A stretch of DNA of 6,157 nt from Thermoflexales bacterium (GTDB lineage: Bacteria > Chloroflexota > Anaerolineae > B4-G1): positions 1-6,157 of the forward strand of contig SKQX01000059.1 in assembly GCA_007118795.1 (NCBI GenBank), given 5' to 3'. The first letter of the stretch is position 1, and each line of letters begins with the position of its first letter. Below, one piece after another: positions 5,684 to 6,157 of the stretch. Under the pieces are notes generated by a model. It had not been told where the DNA came from. It searched no databases and saw only the letters and a program-made list of their open reading frames with translations. A program made the translations under genes and the position numbers.

Positions 5684-6157
5684 TCATGTCGTCGATCGCG
5701 ACACGCCGGGACCGTTGACGGCTCTCGTGATGAGGAGGGTCGCCTCATCCAGGTCACATCCCTTCGACTCCGCCACCTCCGCTGCCAGCATCCTCATCGC
5801 TTGCTCGTACAGACGCTCGCCTCCGGCGGTCCAACTGCCCTCCTCACTCTCCGCGTAGGCCCGCAGGTCTCGAGCAGCGGCGGCGATCTTCACTGGTTCG
5901 CCGCTACTCACCGCGTCACGTATCTTCGCCTGTCTGGATTTGTAGTTGTCGGGCAGAGCTTGAGCTTGGTCTTGCAGTGTTGTGAAGATGATGTCCGGAT
6001 CGGACAGAACCGGTCGAATGTATGGGGATGTCTCGGGGATACGAATCGTGTACGGCAGGGCGGTCATCTCCACGACCAGGTAGCGGGTGTCTTTCCTCTC
6101 CCATCGGCGCGTTTCAACGTCAACCACCTTTCCCACGCCTCGCGCTCGGTGGAATAT
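5684..6157 (-). CDS. CarD-family transcriptional regulator (N-terminus outside window)
   Basis: CarD/CdnL proteins bind the RNA polymerase beta subunit and act at the upstream edge of the -10 region to stabilise or modulate open promoter complexes. The frame is open to the right edge (157 residues visible), so the start lies outside; the GTG at 6136 falls within the first beta strands and is not the start. Residues about 2-50 (HRARGVGKVVDVETRR, then YLVVEM and YTIRIPE) match the Tudor-like polymerase-interaction domain, and only some ten residues seem missing. Residues about 60-150 are the helical DNA-contacting domain: LPDNYKSRQ, SSGEPVKIAAAARDL, TAGGERLYEQAMRMLAAEVA, then a short polar tail. 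Tyr72 (window numbering) aligns by spacing with the conserved Trp of mycobacterial CarD. It is convergent with ygiQ and need not be related to it. The family is clear from the domain pattern; the exact role (global or pathway-specific) is not. Confidence 0.85.
   Translation of the reverse strand: MFHRARGVGKVVDVETRRWERKDTRYLVVEMTALPYTIRIPETSPYIRPVLSDPDIIFTTLQDQAQALPDNYKSRQAKIRDAVSSGEPVKIAAAARDLRAYAESEEGSWTAGGERLYEQAMRMLAAEVAESKGCDLDEATLLITRAVNGPGVSRSTT

Noticed and set aside
6134..6136. GTG as start of the carD-like gene
   Set aside because: The frame stays open to the window edge, and the residues before it (FHRARG) fit the CarD N-terminal strand, so the gene begins outside.

Overview
The window is a GC-rich, gene-dense bacterial stretch. 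Four plus-strand genes are followed by one convergent minus-strand gene that runs off the right edge. In order they are: the C-terminal part of an AICAR formyltransferase (purH, cut by the left edge), IMP dehydrogenase (guaB), a long-type adenylosuccinate lyase (purB), a compact YgiQ-family radical SAM protein, and on the minus strand a CarD-family RNA polymerase-binding regulator missing its first few residues. There is no insertion sequence, CRISPR array, tRNA, rRNA or phage gene. This looks like core chromosome, not an accessory island.

Region 1-3849 is a purine-nucleotide cluster. PurB makes AICAR (and later AMP). PurH formylates AICAR to FAICAR. After ring closure to IMP, GuaB commits IMP to the guanine branch, while PurB also serves the adenine branch. 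The cyclohydrolase that closes the ring is not visible. The PurH fragment has the extended C-terminal form that I associate with stand-alone AICAR formyltransferases, so that step may be encoded elsewhere. The genes are 43, 92 and 35 bases apart, consistent with one transcript. A GC-rich inverted repeat lies between guaB and purB.

Region 3846-5579 holds ygiQ. A good sigma70-like promoter (TTGACG, 17 bases, CACAAT, with an extended -10 TGG) starts on the purB stop codon. It would begin transcription about four bases before the ygiQ ATG, so ygiQ may be made from a nearly leaderless message independent of the purine genes. The short gap 5580-5683 between the convergent genes carries a 9-bp GC-rich inverted repeat that starts in the ygiQ stop codon.

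The organism cannot be named from this window. High GC, a stand-alone-type PurH, a eukaryote-like long PurB and a CarD with a Tyr/Arg-Gln pattern in place of the actinobacterial Trp-Ser-Arg-Arg pattern together hint at Chloroflexota (for example Dehalococcoidia-like lineages) or another deep-branching, uncultured group. This is inference from remembered family patterns, not a search. I see no clear novel system. The points most worth checking are the ygiQ promoter, the second cysteine cluster in YgiQ, and the changed DNA-contact position in the CarD homologue.
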